From positions 248,001 through 312,000 of the forward strand of contig NZ_RQIH01000003.1 of NCBI RefSeq assembly GCF_003939025.1: DNA of 64,000 nt, given 5' to 3'. The first letter of the stretch is position 1, and each line of letters opens with the position of its first letter. This document shows, piece by piece, positions 61,985 through 64,000 of the stretch. The DNA comes from Rhizobium sophoriradicis. GTDB lineage: Bacteria > Pseudomonadota > Alphaproteobacteria > Rhizobiales > Rhizobiaceae. The notes beneath the pieces were generated by a model that worked only from the letters and a program-made list of their open reading frames with translations, made no database searches and was not told the origin of the DNA. Position numbers and translations under genes: made by a program.

Positions 61985-62395
61985 ATGAAGATCTTGGTCA
62001 ATCTATCGCACATGCTGACGACACTTGCCGTGCTGATGATGATCAGCGCGCCCGTCCTCGTTCCGGCGACGGCCGAGGCCGCCCGTCGTGGAGTGGCGGC
62101 CTGCGGCCCGAGAGGTTGCGGCGCTGCGGCTTGCGGGCCGCGCGGATGCGCTGCGGTCCGGACCCGTCCGGCATACCGACCCGCCGTTCGGCCGCCCCTT
62201 CGGCGTGGCGTCGTGGTCGTTACCCCTCGCCGCTACTGGCGTCCGGGTACCGCCATTGCCGCAGGTGCTGCCATCGGCTTCGTCGCCGGAGCTGCCGCCG
62301 TTTCATTGGCAGGTACGCCGCCTCAATCCGGTCAATGCTGGTACTACACCTCGCCCGCCAAGACGACGGGCTTCTGGGACGTATGCCCGCGCTGA
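61985..62395 (+). CDS. Small exported Cys-rich protein with repeated ACGPRGC
   Basis: 136 residues. MKILVNLSHMLTTLAVLMMI and following is a signal peptide to about residue 33. The mature part starts with AACGPRGCGAAACGPRGCAA, two ACGPRGC repeats, then an Arg/Pro-rich stretch (RPAYRPAVRPPLRRGVVVVT), a Gly/Ala hydrophobic segment (TAIAAGAAIGFVAGAAAVSL) and GQCWYYTSPAKTTGFWDVCP. GGGAGG precedes the ATG. Family resembles rhizobial exported small proteins; role unknown. Confidence 0.8.
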   Translation: MKILVNLSHMLTTLAVLMMISAPVLVPATAEAARRGVAACGPRGCGAAACGPRGCAAVRTRPAYRPAVRPPLRRGVVVVTPRRYWRPGTAIAAGAAIGFVAGAAAVSLAGTPPQSGQCWYYTSPAKTTGFWDVCPR

Positions 62396-62442
62396 GCGGC
62401 TCGCAGAAAGACCGGCGAGTCCGTCTGGTTTACTACGTCAAC

Positions 62443-62465
62443 GCCCTCCCCACAGTGGGGAGGGC
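62443..62465. repeat. Palindrome GCCCTCCCCAC-a-GTGGGGAGGGC
   Basis: Exact 11-bp inverted arms with one central base, between the Cys-rich protein gene and marC. It matches the CCCTCCCCAC arm of the cobN element and could be its remnant or a terminator-like hairpin. Confidence 0.7.
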
Positions 62466-62503
62466 CACGATTTTCGCGTCGCGAATTTTAGAGGGCACGT
62501 TCC

Positions 62504-63151
62504 ATGGATTTCACAGTCATCGACATCGCACTCGTCGGAAAACTTCTGCTGCTGCTTCTGATCGGCATGGGGCCGAAGATCGCCCTGGTGCCGTTTCTGG
62601 AAAAGACCCACGCCTTCGACACCGAAACCAAGGTGCGCATCGGCCGCCAGATGGTTCTGATCGCTGTCGTCACGGCGCTGATCCTGTTCGCGACAGGCGC
62701 TCTGCTGATGCGGCTTCTCCACATTACCGGTGGCTCCGTCGCCGTCGCCGGTGGCATCATACTCGCGCTTATCGCCATTAAGATGGCGTCTGGACCGACA
62801 GAGAAGCCGCACGACGAGTTCGCCGCTCCGGTCGACCCGGACAAGCTGGCCATATTTCCGCTCGCCGTCCCTTATCTGCTCAATCCCGTCGGCATCACCG
62901 TCATCATCATCGCCTCCGGCGCAGTCACCTCGATCGCCAGCGCGATACTGGTCGCCGCTCTGATCCTGCTCGTCGGCGCGTTCGACTATCTGGTGTTTAC
63001 CAACATCGACAAGCTCGCCAAGCGCATGAAGCCGGTCAGCATGATCGTCTCGGAGGTCGTCTTCGGCATTCTGCTGACGGCGGTCGCAGTTCAGCTGATC
63101 GTCACCGGCCTTGGCAGCCTCGGCATCATCACCCCAGCCGCCGCGCATTAA
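62504..63151 (+). CDS. MarC family membrane protein
   Basis: 215 residues with about six membrane segments. LLIGMGPKIALVPFLEKTHA and PLAVPYLLNPVGITVIIIAS correspond to the MarC family signatures. The function is unclear; it is unrelated to the Mar regulon in spite of the name. It follows the Cys-rich gene at a 108-base gap. Confidence 0.9.
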   Translation: MDFTVIDIALVGKLLLLLLIGMGPKIALVPFLEKTHAFDTETKVRIGRQMVLIAVVTALILFATGALLMRLLHITGGSVAVAGGIILALIAIKMASGPTEKPHDEFAAPVDPDKLAIFPLAVPYLLNPVGITVIIIASGAVTSIASAILVAALILLVGAFDYLVFTNIDKLAKRMKPVSMIVSEVVFGILLTAVAVQLIVTGLGSLGIITPAAAH

Positions 63152-63328
63152 GAGGTCGGGAGATAGCTGCCAAATAAGGTGGAATACGCGGATCCAACCT
63201 GTATAAATACAACCTGCCGCGAAAAGGTTACCGTTCGATAGATTATCCAGATACTGAAGGGCGCTCCGGCTTTATACTGTCTTCCATCGGGTGAGACCCC
63301 GCTTTAATAGACTGCCAGGGTACGCCTG

Positions 63329-64000
63329 ATGAAACTGACTATTCTCGACTGCGATGGCGTCCTTGTGAATAGCGAGGAGATTTATCTCGCTGCTGAACTC
63401 GAATTTCTGGAATCCATCGGCGCTGGTTTTGAACCCAAAGCCTACATGCAGTCACTCATGGGGCTCTCTCCCAGTATGTGGGAAGCGAAGCTTCAGAATT
63501 GCGTGGAGGCGAAAACCGGAACACCTCTTCCGCGCGATTTCTATGCTCAAATCGAGCACATATCGACAATGAGATTGGAAGCTGATTTGGCGGAAATACC
63601 GTTCGCGCGGCAAGCGATAAACAAGATCGCGACACTGCGGTGCGTAGCCTCCAGTACCCCTTCCAGAAGGTTGCGTTGGAAATTGCAGCATGTTGGATTG
63701 ATCGATCTGTTCGACCCGCATATTTTCTCAGCTGATCTGGTCGCAAATGGAAAGCCAGCCCCGGATCTCTTTCTCCATGCAGCCACGGCGATGAACGTGC
63801 TCCCGCACGAGTGCGTCGTTGTCGAAGACAGCGTCAATGGCGTCATTGCAGGCAAAGCGGCTGGCATGCGTGTCATCGGCTTTACCGCTGGCAACCATTG
63901 CTCGGCGAATCATGGTGAAAGCCTAATGCGATCCGGCGCGGATATTATTGTCGAAAACTACGACGACCTGGCAGCGGCGATTGAACGGTTTGCAGGACCA
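63329..64000 (+). CDS. HAD-superfamily phosphatase, truncated by the window edge
   Basis: At least 224 residues without a stop before the right edge. LTILDCDGVLVNSEEIYLAA is HAD motif I, VASSTPSRR motif II, GKPAPDLF motif III and VVEDSVNGVIAG motif IV, as in beta-phosphoglucomutase/GPH-type phosphatases (YieH-like). AGGG precedes the ATG by about 8 bases. Substrate unknown; the C-terminus is beyond the window. Confidence 0.9.
   Translation, partial: MKLTILDCDGVLVNSEEIYLAAELEFLESIGAGFEPKAYMQSLMGLSPSMWEAKLQNCVEAKTGTPLPRDFYAQIEHISTMRLEADLAEIPFARQAINKIATLRCVASSTPSRRLRWKLQHVGLIDLFDPHIFSADLVANGKPAPDLFLHAATAMNVLPHECVVVEDSVNGVIAGKAAGMRVIGFTAGNHCSANHGESLMRSGADIIVENYDDLAAAIERFAGP

Overview
The window looks like chromosomal DNA of a Rhizobium of the R. 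leguminosarum / R. etli group. The grounds are high GC, palindromic intergenic mosaic repeats, the very-long-chain fatty acid lipid A cluster (acpXL to lpxXL), an FnrN-type regulator under two anaeroboxes, and an aerobic (cobN-type) cobalamin gene set under a B12 riboswitch. No rRNA, tRNA, CRISPR array, prophage or insertion sequence was recognised.

Layout. (1) 1-12.2 kb: a carbohydrate-use locus on the minus strand. It has a binding protein, two permeases, an ATPase, a GH2 beta-mannosidase, a sugar isomerase-like TIM barrel, a Gfo/Idh/MocA oxidoreductase, an aldo/keto reductase and the start of a GH43 enzyme, and it diverges from a LacI-type regulator. Palindromic repeats sit at three junctions. 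(2) 12.4-19.2 kb: housekeeping and accessory genes: a C39-fold protein with a D-Ala-D-Ala ligase, a methyltransferase, two GNATs, gnd with a clear terminator, an SRPBCC/VOC pair and a PAS protein. (3) 19.3-24.7 kb: acpXL-fabZXL-fabF2XL-fabF1XL-adh2XL-lpxXL, which make and attach the C28 lipid A chain. The second ketosynthase lacks the catalytic cysteine. (4) 24.9-26.7 kb: fnrN with two anaeroboxes, an L,D-transpeptidase and a small zinc-ribbon protein. (5) 26.8-45.4 kb: cobalamin genes cobD, C, B, A, E, O, N, W, P and Q, mixed with a nucleoside hydrolase, a TSUP transporter, a ClC channel and a class III cyclase. A B12 riboswitch precedes cobP. cobN carries an in-frame copy of a palindromic repeat, cobC carries an in-frame 21-bp tandem array, and cobQ has a leader with several hairpins. 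(6) 45.9-52.6 kb: an orphan glycine-betaine-type binding protein, a missed entericidin-like lipoprotein, a LysR/DUF1127 divergent pair, a lysE/argP-type divergent pair with a dyad between them, a Gre factor, MgtC, and small stress-type proteins. (7) 52.6-64 kb: a DUF2950/DUF3300 pair, an HlyD/DUF2955 efflux pair, a TPR/TolB-like regulator, an MscS channel, a Cys-rich secreted protein, MarC and a truncated HAD phosphatase.

The main coherent systems are plant-type oligosaccharide uptake and cleavage (1), the lipid A long-chain pathway (3) and B12 synthesis (5). The most unusual sequence features are the two coding-sequence insertions in cob genes, the degenerate ketosynthase partner, and the cobQ leader. 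All functions are read from sequence motifs and remembered family knowledge; no database search was run.
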